This document shows, piece after piece, positions 11,694 to 19,676 of a stretch of 19,676 bases of DNA. Under the pieces are notes generated by a model that was not told where the DNA came from, searched no databases, and saw nothing but the letters and a program-made list of their open reading frames with translations. Positions within the stretch are counted from its first letter, which is position 1. Each line of letters starts with the position of its first letter. The translations under genes were made by a program, and so were the position numbers. Source of the DNA: Asterionellopsis glacialis (lineage: Eukaryota > Bacillariophyta > Plagiogrammaphyceae > Rhaphoneidales > Asterionellopsidaceae); NCBI GenBank assembly GCA_014885115.2, contig WKLE02001703.1, positions 38,563-58,238 on the forward strand. The letters are read 5' to 3'.

Positions 11694-12028
11694 CTTGTCG
11701 AAAATCATGTCTGTAAGGGCTTTCTGCAATATCCCACTGACAATACTTTATATGTATAAAAAATAACTTTGTCAAACTTGGTGCGTGCATTACCTCTGTC
11801 TTGGACGACTAATTCAAGAACATTGCACAGGGAAATAGAACAGCCTAAAAATTCAAAATCTAAACATCCCGCTGCGTCCCTTGGGTTCCAAAGCTTTTGT
11901 AACTTGAGACTAGGAACTTCGTAGAGAGTGAATTTATGCACAGTCCTAAATTGCATGGCATGGCTTGGGACTGTTTGGCCGAGTGTACAAAATGTCGAAA
12001 CTGTTCAAAGATGGGCCTTAAAGACAGC

Positions 12029-12034
12029 TTTATT
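12029..12034 (-). terminator. Possible poly(A) signal AATAAA of the ShKT gene
   Basis: The minus strand reads AATAAA about 107 bases past the stop codon at 12141, a plausible distance for 3'-end formation. It sits in an AT-rich ATA/ATT run, so chance occurrence is possible. Confidence 0.4.
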
Positions 12035-12140
12035 ATTATTATCTACTCACAATTAATTAACGATGAAAGTGCCTCGGAATACGATAGCACTACAGCACAC
12101 TATGGGTGACATCATATTGTGCAATACGCATTTACGTTTT

Positions 12141-13959
12141 TCAACACATGTTGCAAGACTCGGGACAATGGTCGCGAACCCTAGTCCCTTCTGCATTTCT
12201 AGTTTTGACATCACACCAAGCTGTTGTTGCCCATTCGCAATCTTTCTCCCTTTTTCTGTAAATAAAGGGTTCCTCGTCCAAACATTCTTCTCCTTCAAAA
12301 CAATCATAATCGCAGCTCTCACGGCAAAAATCATACACCCTGTCTCCCCACTCATTCTTGACTTTTCTCCTGCAATAAAATTGACTTGCCCACTCACAGG
12401 TACGCCATTTATCTCGAAATTCGAATTCGTCCTCATCCTCACAAGAAGGTGGTGGGGCTGGTGCTTCTGTTTGAGGAGGAGGCGGGGGAGGAGGTGGGGC
12501 TGGTGCTTCTGTTTGAGGAGGAGGCGGGGGAGGAGGTGGGACTGGTGCTTCTGTTTGAGGAGGAGGCGGGGGAGGAGGTGGAGCTGGTGCCTCTGTCTGG
12601 GGAGGAGGCGGTGGTCCCACGGGAGGCAACGGGGGTGGAGTCCCTCCTTCTTCCGTAAATCCAAAATGTTGTACCTCCCAACATTTGGAATCATCTTCGG
12701 GTATAGGTTCACCAATCTGGACTGTATTGCTACAACCCCCCTCAAACCCTAAACCATGGCCTTCGTTGGCGTCACGGCAGTTTTCTACATTCTCTTGTTG
12801 AGTTACAAGGCGTCGAAAATCGCATCGGTTGGTAAGCCAACCATCGGCAAGAGGCTTTTCGCCTGACCCCCAGTTGCAGCAACACCTGAGACGTCCATTG
12901 TACTGGCGAAACCAATGATCACGTACCCACCTAGGAGATTTGAAGGAGGCATGATTGAATGATACAATACAGTTGTGACATCAGATCAACGAGAATAAAT
13001 ACTTTTTAAAAAATATTTGATTGGAACGGAAATCACACAAAAAATAGGCAACACAAGGACAAATGCCTTTGTTTACTCACCAATAGTACGTCGACTCGTC
13101 TGAGGATCCATGACAGTGACCTTCGTCCGGAGTTTCTTCAGTGCGATTGCAATAGCGAAAGTTTAGGTCTGTGCGTAGATATACAGAATAAAGAAACATG
13201 TTGGTGAGATTCTATTTTTTCGTTGATGCTAGTATCCAGGAGGACGAAGAAAAATACACAGCGCTGACACTGACCATCAACTAGGATTCCATCATTGAAA
13301 TTTTCATCTTGAAGAATCCTGCAGTACCAACCGTTACCACCGCAATCAATGGGACCCTATAAAATATTTAAAAAGAAAAATACATAAAATTGAGTTTTGA
13401 TAGTTTCTTCTGCTAAGTGATGATGCAGATACTGTCAATGTTGCACATTTACGTACCTCCAAATAAGCTGTCTTTGCGTCTCCACTTTGGTTGTCGTAAA
13501 AAATAAAAAGATATAGGCGATGTGAGAAAACCTCCGCTAAAATGCACAAGCATCAAAATAGATCATCTCATTGAGTTTTCGGGCTTACCGATTCGCACAG
13601 GCGGAAGCTAGTGGACTTGGGCACTGATTTCCGTTTGGTCCAACCAAGACAGGCCAAGCTACACTATTGTCGTGATACTTTCCATCAACCCCAAAGGATT
13701 CAATGTCATCCAGATAAGGCGGACCTGCGTCGTCCTGGCACTGAACATAAAATCAATGCAACAAAACCAAGAATGATACACGATATAGGTTTAGTCGTAT
13801 TGTTGAAAACAGCAAGTAGAGAACACAACACTCTTGCATATTCCATAGAGTACATCACTATATACGTACTTGTTGGTTGTACAGTGGAAATGATTGTCCG
13901 CTGACTTCTTTCTGCTTTAGCAGAAGCGCAACGCTCACGGCAAGAGTTCCAAATCTCAT
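12141..13959 (-). CDS. Secreted Cys-rich protein with Pro-rich linker and two ShKT domains, six exons
   Basis: Reconstructed exons are 13959-13870, 13740-13599, 13536-13457, 13356-13260, 13168-13081 and 12930-12141, which give 428 residues in one frame. The N-terminus MRFGTLAVSVALLL looks like a short signal peptide. Residues about 31-260 form a Cys-rich region not recognised as a named family, with DNSVAWPVLVGPNGNQCPSP, DCGGNGWYCRI, FRYCNRTEETPDEGHCHG, YYWVRDHWFRQY, RLRCCCNWGSG and NRCDFRRLV. A (P)8QTEAPA repeat linker (about 272-327) follows. Two ShKT-like six-Cys modules end the protein: Cys 329, 344, 352, 368, 372, 376 and Cys 382, 397, 405, 421, 425, 428, the last Cys being the final residue. 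ShKT modules are small disulphide domains, common in secreted protist proteins, that often accompany enzymes or bind partners. The catalytic or binding role is unknown. Four introns have good GT-AG borders (GTACGT, GTACGT, GTGTAT, GTGAGT donors); intron 2 is problematic (separate entry). Confidence 0.85.
12449..12614 (-). repeat. 42-base minisatellite encoding a proline-rich linker
   Basis: There are three nearly identical 42-base units plus one shorter 5' unit, each coding for eight prolines followed by Gln-Thr-Glu-Ala-Pro-Ala/Val. It is in frame and joins the Cys-rich region to the ShKT modules as a flexible spacer. The low divergence between units suggests copy number may vary. Open frames on the opposite strand here (Arg/Gly/Cys rich) are a by-product of the repeat. 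Confidence 0.93.
13537..13598 (-). other. ShKT gene intron 2, donor uncertain
   Basis: Acceptor GCATTTTAG|CGGAGG at 13537 is good. The consensus-like donor AATCG|GTAAGC (13588) gives a 52-base intron that breaks the frame. A weaker donor GCCT|GTGCGA (13598) gives 62 bases and keeps it, joining LASA to SEVFSHRLYLFIFYDNQ. Flanking exons are clearly coding in the frames used, so either the weak donor is real or there is an indel. Confidence 0.5.
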
Positions 13960-14710
13960 CTCTAATAACGGTGAATGTACGCGAGTATTATTATGCAAGA
14001 GATCCTTTTCTTGTTGTTGGCTGCTGCAAAATATGAAACATACAGACTGCGATGGCTCTGTGCGACACACTACGATAGCACATGTGACTGCATCTGTCTC
14101 TGGAAAAAGGGATCTCCAGTCATCCGCAACCCATCCGCAACCGAAGAATCAGAATATTGTCATAAGTAATTTATGATACTGTAGATCACAGAACATAGAA
14201 AAAGAGTAACCATTAAGTACCTAGGTCCTAGACTAGATAGTCCATGACCAGAAAGGATTGAAAATCGGTTCCTAGTAAATCATGACTTCAACTTCATTCA
14301 CCAATCAAATTAATTATACCGAAACTTCGAACAGATGATATGTAAAAGTGCTTATTGTGAATCAAGCTTGTCCGTCTCCCTCTTTAAGATTCAAATTAGG
14401 TCCTACACTGCCCTGTAGCGGCTACTGAGCTTATCACGAATGAAAATTGTTGAGTCATGGATCACATATATTTTTAGCCTAATTTGATGAGAGGAGAAAA
14501 CGTGAGGGAGTGAAAATATCGACAGGCGGGAAGTCGGAAGAACAAAGAACGCAAACACAGGTGTTTCAACAAGCTCGTAATCTCAAAATCGTGGACACTT
14601 TCTTTCATATTTTCATTGAACCCCGACACTTGCGATTGCAGATGGAGACCTCTACAGTAGCAGGGTCAAGAGAATCATCTAGAATCTATGTACTCTAAAT
14701 TTGATCAAAG
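13960..14710. promoter_or_regulatory. Divergent spacer between ShKT gene and GH79 gene (751 bases)
   Basis: It contains the 5' flanks of both genes. Two copies of the TAGGTCCTA palindrome occur at 14222-14230 and 14397-14405. A 62-codon open frame at 14510-14698 shows no domain and no hydrophobic start, and is not called. No upstream exon encoding a signal peptide for the GH79 gene could be made out, although one cannot be excluded. Confidence 0.5.
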
Positions 14711-16717
14711 ATGGCCCAACAAGTTAATGTAACTATTACTGTTACGTCCGATGCTAAATTATGGGGGATCGTGGAACGAGAATACGTGTCATATACGATG
14801 GATTGGTGGTCCAATTCACCGAAACATCCAAGTTGGGGAAATTCATCTATTTTAAATGCAGATTTGTCATCACGACCACTTATAGAAGCAGCGAAAGGAT
14901 TAAGTCCATCATTTTTAAGAATTGGTGGATCTCAAGCTGATACTATAATTTATCAAGTGGTGAATAATGGTAAGGAAGAGCAACTACCATGTATACGAGA
15001 GCATTGCCTTACCATGAAACGTTGGGATGATATATTACAATTTGCACAACAAGTAGGTGCAAGAATTGTCTTTACTCTAAATTATTTGTCACATACAACT
15101 ACTATCATTGATAAGAAAGCCAAGAAAGACCAAAAAGATTGGGATCCTACCAATGCCAGAGATTTTTTAAATTATACATCACAACATGCACCAGATGGTT
15201 TAATTTATGGCTTTGAATTAGGGAATGAATTGCTACATGGTAAAAAAGCCAAGAATATTACACGCATGGTAATAGCGTACCAAGATCTTCGTAACCTCAT
15301 CACACAATTTTGGAAACCTCCATTACACCAGTACGTTCCAATTGTGTTAGGGCCTGCATCAGGTGGTGGCTCTGAAATGAAAAAATTAGTCAAACCTCTG
15401 ACACCCTATATAGACGTCTTTACATATCACAAATACTTTGGGCGTGGTGGTGATGAGCATTTAGGAGACTATGCTATACAGCCGCGTTTTTTCACGCATC
15501 CATTCCAGTTTGTTGATCGTACGAAGCCTGTTCATGAAGAATTCAAAAAGTCTGATAAACCAAGTCGTTTGTGGATTGGTGAGGGTGCAATGGTATACAA
15601 TTCTGGACGACACGGTGTCACTGATTCCTTTGTAGGGGCATTGTGGTATGCGAATCTCCTGGGGACATTGGCTAAAAGTCGACCAATCCCCCACAGTGTA
15701 TATTGTAGACAAGCATTGACAGGTGGGTACTATGAATTAATATCACATGAAACATTGCAACCAAATCCTGATTATTGGGTTGCATATCTATGGAAGAAAT
15801 TTGTAGGGATTGCTCCTGTTGGTCCAATTGAACAAATAAAGCCTAAGCATGAAATTCAAAATTGGGGACTTACATTCGGATGTTGCAAACAAGCTGGAAA
15901 GGATACACTTCTTGTTCACAGCTTTTGTGCTGCGCAACCATTGAATGGTTATCATGACAACAACAAGAACAAAATCGAAACAGGTGATTTGACACTTGTT
16001 CTAATCAACATTGATGGCAAGAAATCCTATTCCGTTAAGATGCCCTTGGGAAAGAAAATGTCTGTGTACAATATCACAGCAAATATTGGTTCATCATCAT
16101 CAAAGATTGAAATTTTGAAATCCAGGGAAATTCGTATCAATGATAAGCACATGGTGATGGAGTCTGACGGGTCACTTCCATCTATTGTTCCAAATTATAA
16201 AACTGATACAAAGGCAACGCCGATTGAAGTGTCGCCATATTCTATTACCTTTGTGATTGTACATGGTGCAGGTATGAATTCATGTAAAAAGCTATATAAA
16301 GTTATCCAATCCAACAATGAGGATACAGACAACAGAACCGCAGAAACTTCTGCTAGTTCTGCAGACATCAGCGCCTCCTCTGACCTTACAAAGAAAAAAT
16401 CAAATGACGCGGAAACCTTCGATAAAAAGAGTAACAAGGAACAAGAGGATTATTTTGTTATGACGAAGGATTTGAGCAAAGTTAATGAAGAAGTTTCAAA
16501 CAGAAAGAGTAGTGGGAGTTGGAATACGCTCGAAACGGATTCAAAGGATCTTGAGCACCATGTGGAAATAGGTTCTTATGCTGCTTCCGTTTTCAACCAG
16601 GAGGCAGGTATGTTACAGATCATTGGAATTGCATGCATGATCATTAGTGTGTTGTTTGTTCGAGGAAAAATCAGAGGGCGTTCCGCTAATAGAAATAATG
16701 GTGAGGGAAACAAATAA
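14711..16717 (+). CDS. Glycoside hydrolase family 79 (heparanase/beta-glucuronidase-like), C-terminal TM anchor
   Basis: This is a single 668-codon exon; an in-frame TGA at 14702 precedes the ATG. GH79 enzymes are retaining (beta/alpha)8 hydrolases acting on beta-glucuronides. Family marks include KGLSPSFLRIGGSQAD (63-77), the acid/base motif GFELGNE with E173, a HKYFGRGGD loop (240-248) and the nucleophile motif LWIGEGA with E291, both catalytic glutamates being present. A beta-sandwich-like C-terminal part (about 385-520) precedes a Ser/Asp/Lys-rich linker (about 530-630), one hydrophobic helix (about 634-651, MLQIIGIACMIISVLFVR) and a basic tail. There is no N-terminal signal peptide: the protein begins directly with the first domain strand. 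It is therefore either tail-anchored with the enzyme in the cytosol, or an upstream signal-coding exon is missing. Diatom walls contain glucuronomannan, a possible substrate class by inference only. It is divergent from the ShKT gene. Confidence 0.93.
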   Translation: MAQQVNVTITVTSDAKLWGIVEREYVSYTMDWWSNSPKHPSWGNSSILNADLSSRPLIEAAKGLSPSFLRIGGSQADTIIYQVVNNGKEEQLPCIREHCLTMKRWDDILQFAQQVGARIVFTLNYLSHTTTIIDKKAKKDQKDWDPTNARDFLNYTSQHAPDGLIYGFELGNELLHGKKAKNITRMVIAYQDLRNLITQFWKPPLHQYVPIVLGPASGGGSEMKKLVKPLTPYIDVFTYHKYFGRGGDEHLGDYAIQPRFFTHPFQFVDRTKPVHEEFKKSDKPSRLWIGEGAMVYNSGRHGVTDSFVGALWYANLLGTLAKSRPIPHSVYCRQALTGGYYELISHETLQPNPDYWVAYLWKKFVGIAPVGPIEQIKPKHEIQNWGLTFGCCKQAGKDTLLVHSFCAAQPLNGYHDNNKNKIETGDLTLVLINIDGKKSYSVKMPLGKKMSVYNITANIGSSSSKIEILKSREIRINDKHMVMESDGSLPSIVPNYKTDTKATPIEVSPYSITFVIVHGAGMNSCKKLYKVIQSNNEDTDNRTAETSASSADISASSDLTKKKSNDAETFDKKSNKEQEDYFVMTKDLSKVNEEVSNRKSSGSWNTLETDSKDLEHHVEIGSYAASVFNQEAGMLQIIGIACMIISVLFVRGKIRGRSANRNNGEGNK

Positions 16718-17698
16718 AAGTCTAGATACATCTAGTGTTTAAATAAGTCGTTCTGAATTAGTGGGTTTGTTATTGAAAGCACTCCATTCAGAAAATATAG
16801 ATTCTTGGTTATCCCAAATGAAAATCCAGGTCTGTAAAACATCTTATTTGTTGTGACGAGATGTCCATGTATTGCATGAGGAGATCGACCTTTGCAGATG
16901 AAATTTTTAGTTTTCAGTTTTTAGTTCTGGATTTCCATCTTCAGAATGTAGGACATGTACTGTATCACATTTTTTACCTCATACTGGATCATCCATTACG
17001 CGAAGGGGTTGAGGCATTCATGCTTTTAGTACCGGATTGATGGGTTTCTGTCACAGTTGTGTCGCACCGGCTGTGCAGGGGGTAGTCATCAGGGTATGCA
17101 TCGTTTTCTGAAGAGGAGTTCGGTTTTTAATTAATGAATGTGAGCGAATCAGAATCACGCATTCTTGTGATCCTAAATAAGATTTTTTCCTTATCGCTCC
17201 TACGAGTAGAGAATACTGGATTGACACGAAATAAAACTTCAACTTTATCTTGAGTCAGACTGGAGATAATACCCATGCTGGCGCATGTCTCATCGATATA
17301 CCTGGTACACCAGGTATTCTGTTACCAGGTACCGTATGGAAATGAAATTCTATACTGAAGGCTTTTTTAATTATTCATCTTGTGTCGCATTTATAACTAC
17401 CACGAGTCAAAGTCAATAGAGCTCATAGTAAGTAGGTCCTAGTCCTAAAGTCCGTAAGAACATCCAAGATGCTTGGCACCAAAAAAAGAACCCTCTTGAG
17501 AGCTTTTCCGGATTCTCATGTTGTATCCACAAAATAGCAAGGTACGACTGGCGGCAAAACATTCGCTTTGAGTGATTTATTTGGACTCATCACATAATAT
17601 TAATCAGTTGCACACCCGAACTCTTTCACATCTGAAAGTTAGGAACCACATAACTCTTTCACCACTCATCGTAACCCATCATCAATAAAAGCTACAAT
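16718..17698. other. Intergenic region between GH79 and hypothetical gene (981 bases)
   Basis: No gene is supported. A 63-codon minus-strand open frame at 17051-17242 shows nothing recognisable. It contains TTTTTAGTT twice in 16914-16936, a hairpin at 17298-17317, a second TACCAGGTA at 17323-17331 and a TAGGTCCTA at 17433-17441. Confidence 0.5.
17298..17317. repeat. 20-base hairpin built from the TACCTGGTA motif
   Basis: Arms ATACCTGGT and ACCAGGTAT are perfect reverse complements separated by two bases (AC). Another copy of the motif, TACCAGGTACC, follows six bases later. This is the best-structured member of the dispersed palindrome family. Confidence 0.85.
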
Positions 17699-18400
17699 AT
17701 GCAAAGTATAAACTCAGAAAAATCTATGAATGATACAAATGCAGAAAGTCATAGACGGAGACGTCGACAGTTACTGTTGAAAGCGTCCACGAATGAACTT
17801 TCATCTTCGGACTTGTCTTCATTTTCGACTGGTTTACGCGATATTGTCGTTGCGAACCTCAAAGATGAAGAACTTGTCAACAACAATAACAGTTTTTCGC
17901 TTCATTCGCCAGGCTTTCCAGAAAAGGAAGAAGACGATTTTTGGGGGAATGGTAGCAATAACTCCTCATTCCTTACTGTGTGTCGTGAAGCCATGAATAG
18001 TGTTGCCGAAAGCCTCAAAGTTGAACTGGTTGAACCAGTTGAACCATCGTTGGAAATAGCAAACGAGCGGAATCTCAAGGATGAAGCAATTAGACAAACA
18101 TTGGAACAAGTGCCTTTGCGAAGGCAGCAGAGTTCGGAAGATGCAGCTGACGCCAGCAGCAAAGGTTTTCTGAAACTCCGTGATCTTGTAGATTCGATCT
18201 CTGGAAATCATAATCAATCTCTTCGCGTCAAGTCTAATGAAGAGAAAAAAGCTGAGATCATCATGGCACGTGCCAGAGCAGATTTGGAAAAAGCTATAAA
18301 AGACACTGATGAATTCCATAAACTCCAACAAGAAATTCGAGCTAAAGGTGCGACGACAAATGCAGGAGTTAGGCACGCTGCATTTGCAAGAGGAGCATAG
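17699..18400 (+). CDS. Hypothetical protein, 233 residues, acidic with C-terminal helix
   Basis: An ATG-to-TAG single-exon frame with no recognised family. It starts with a short Ser/Asn stretch followed by an Arg-rich patch (HRRRRRQLLLK, about residues 19-29). A Ser/Asp-rich middle follows, then a VEL-VEP-VEP triplet repeat (about 110-118) encoded by three 9-base units at 18020-18046. The C-terminus (about 190-222, KSNEEKKAEIIMARARADLEK and onward) is charged and predicted helical or coiled-coil by eye. No signal peptide or TM helix is seen. The stop codon is followed directly by GTAAGA, which resembles a splice donor, but no continuing exon was found. Codon use looks coding and the frame is much longer than overlapping ones; still, expression is unproven. 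Confidence 0.6.
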   Translation: MQSINSEKSMNDTNAESHRRRRRQLLLKASTNELSSSDLSSFSTGLRDIVVANLKDEELVNNNNSFSLHSPGFPEKEEDDFWGNGSNNSSFLTVCREAMNSVAESLKVELVEPVEPSLEIANERNLKDEAIRQTLEQVPLRRQQSSEDAADASSKGFLKLRDLVDSISGNHNQSLRVKSNEEKKAEIIMARARADLEKAIKDTDEFHKLQQEIRAKGATTNAGVRHAAFARGA

Positions 18401-19292
18401 GTAAGAATTTTCAAAATGATTACATCTTTTGCATAATTCATAAGTACTTAATTCAAATCAGAACATAAACTCAAGTGATCAGAGTCCAAGTCTCATTGTT
18501 CCCTAACTGAGACGCAAAGGTGGAATTTGCGCATTTCATCTACCTGCTAGTATGAAAGAAAGTCGGTGCATGCCTACTTTGATATTTTGAGACATCTGTG
18601 TGACATCAAATATGATGCCCTTATCGAAGAAAGTACGATGTCTTGGAAGGCTGCCATAGACTAGAGATACCGTGCTCTAGGTCATAAAAGTGGATAGATG
18701 TTAATTCCAGGGTCGTGTCTTTTAGTCTACCTGGTACAATCTTGGCAATCACAATAGTATTGAAGGGTTGTATGTGTCAAATGCAATAGCTGGAAATTCT
18801 CACGAGTGCACTCAAAATGAAAATAAGTTATGTATTTCTCTTATGTGTGTCAGTGTATTGTTTTCGGAGAGACTCTACGAGCCCCCCCCCTGTTTAGCGA
18901 ACTTCAGGAAATTAGAGTGTAAGAACAAGGAAGGGCAGGTTTTTGCTGTCCTTTCACTGGGAATAGGGTTGTTGAAGCGCTGCTAAGACTGAAGAGAATT
19001 CTAGCTCTCTAGCATTCCAGGGTGTGTCTTCTTTTTTATAGGGGAGAAGTGCAGAGCTCTAACACGAATAATAAATAATACTCTAATAATATGATGTCGG
19101 AGAAACTTTTCATGTATTTCAAGATTCAAATATGCATCCGGACTGTAGATTCCGGTCATTTTCTCGGCGTCATCGAAAACTTGAAAGACCTTCCGTGCGA
19201 AAAATATGTATGATGTAGTACAGAATCATGTAGGCTATTGGCTGTACCTCGGAGTTCTATGTCCTAGAGATTAGAGAGAATCAACCTAATTA

Positions 19293-19314
19293 ACCTGGTA
19301 ATCTAGTACCAGGT
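19293..19314. repeat. Inverted repeat ACCTGGTA / TACCAGGT
   Basis: Two perfect 8-base arms with a six-base spacer (ATCTAG) lie in the right-hand gene-free region. A GGTACC core follows at 19324. It belongs to the same family as the hairpin at 17298. Confidence 0.8.
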
Positions 19315-19415
19315 AATGTAACTGGTACCTCTATTAGGGTATTGTACAGGTACTTCGTATGTATAATACAAGATCGGTACTAGCGGTAAGCAGTCTGGGA
19401 TTGGGACCTCATAAT

Positions 19416-19430
19416 CTCTAGGACCTAGAG
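19416..19430. repeat. Odd palindrome CTCTAGG-A-CCTAGAG
   Basis: Perfect 7-base arms flank a single central A. It contains the 9-base TAGGACCTA, whose reverse complement TAGGTCCTA occurs at 14222, 14397 and 17433. Confidence 0.85.
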
Positions 19431-19676
19431 TGAGGGAGCAGCAAGATATTGGCAACACTATCCGTCGTCTAAGAGCATGTTGTTCAAGGGAAAGATTGTG
19501 AAAATTAGGTACAGTACTCCTATTTTTCTACCTGTGATGATGATTTCCACTAATTAATAATTAAAGTTCTCTAGCGACTTTTGAAGGGTATGATTATTAT
19601 TTCCACGATTCAGCAACCTTGGCTCAGCAAGCTTTGCCATGCTACTAAATATAGTAGAGTATGAGATTGCGTGAAA

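Larger units (their letters stand above)
11136..12140. other. Intergenic region upstream of FRE/NOX, about 1 kb
   Basis: It holds the FRE/NOX promoter side and the 3' flank of the ShKT gene. Visible are a 7-base inverted repeat CCTCTCT-AG-AGAGAGG (11302-11317), a cluster of GGTACC/TACCAGGTA motifs (11395-11550), a TGACGTCA palindrome (11686-11693) and a poly(A)-type signal for the ShKT gene. Minus-strand open frames at 11581-11790 and 11705-11956 (69 and 83 codons) overlap each other, match nothing recognisable and are not called. Confidence 0.6.
18401..19676. other. Gene-free right end (about 1.3 kb)
   Basis: No convincing gene is seen. A 72-codon plus frame at 18768-18986 lacks any family feature and runs through a nine-C homopolymer (18882-18890). 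Palindromic motifs recur: TACCTGGTA at 18728-18736; ACCTGGTA-ATCTAG-TACCAGGT at 19293-19314; CTCTAGG-A-CCTAGAG at 19416-19430; CTACTA-AATA-TAGTAG at 19642-19657. Confidence 0.5.

Noticed and set aside
11581..11956. Two minus-strand frames in the FRE/NOX upstream spacer
   Set aside because: They overlap each other in different frames, with no recognisable domain or start context.
12063..12752. Plus-strand 229-codon open frame opposite the ShKT gene
   Set aside because: Its Arg/Gly/Cys repeats are the reverse complement of the proline minisatellite, and the minus-strand gene has signal peptide, introns and ShKT domains.
14510..14698. Possible upstream exon of the GH79 gene
   Set aside because: The frame starts at a GTG, has no hydrophobic signal segment, and a stop separates it from the GH79 ATG; no convincing splice pair was found.
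18768..18986. 72-codon plus-strand frame at right end
   Set aside because: It crosses a nine-C run and lacks any domain or signal.

Overview
The window looks like nuclear DNA of a diatom or a close stramenopile relative. It has protein genes with short GT-AG introns (about 60 to 200 bases), a spliceosomal and a nucleolar protein gene, an FRE/NOX-type haem oxidoreductase, a secreted ShKT-domain protein with a Cys-rich N-terminal region, and a GH79 enzyme. No tRNA, rRNA, CRISPR array or complete transposon was seen. The species cannot be named from the sequence alone.

Layout. (1) 1-783, minus: 5' part of SF3B4/SAP49, a U2 snRNP protein with two RRMs, running off the left edge. (2) 784-1670: shared 887-base spacer to the divergent gene RRP5. 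(3) 1671-8324, plus: complete three-exon RRP5/PDCD11 ribosome-biogenesis gene of 2100 codons, with S1 repeats, a long acidic tract and HAT repeats. (4) 8429-11135, minus and tail-to-tail with RRP5: a six-TM ferric-reductase/NADPH-oxidase-like protein whose reading frame needs one small intron near 9200-9278. (5) 11136-12140: spacer with a TGACGTCA palindrome and several short palindromic motifs. (6) 12141-13959, minus: a six-exon gene, reconstructed here, for a secreted Cys-rich protein with a proline-rich minisatellite and two C-terminal ShKT domains. (7) 13960-14710: divergent spacer. (8) 14711-16717, plus: a GH79 (heparanase/beta-glucuronidase) enzyme with a C-terminal membrane anchor and no visible signal peptide. 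(9) 17699-18400, plus: a hypothetical 233-residue acidic/coiled-coil protein. (10) 18401-19676: no convincing gene.

How the genes relate. SF3B4 and RRP5 are housekeeping RNA-processing genes that share a divergent promoter region. The other genes look like membrane and cell-surface functions (iron or oxygen reduction, a secreted Cys-rich protein, a uronic-acid glycosidase). Nothing shows that they form one pathway.

The most unexpected signal is outside the genes. Two related 9-base odd palindromes recur only in non-coding DNA: TACC-W-GGTA (seven copies) and TAGG-W-CCTA (four copies). Each would be expected about 0.15 times by chance in this length. Some copies sit in hairpins. No complete undescribed system could be demonstrated.
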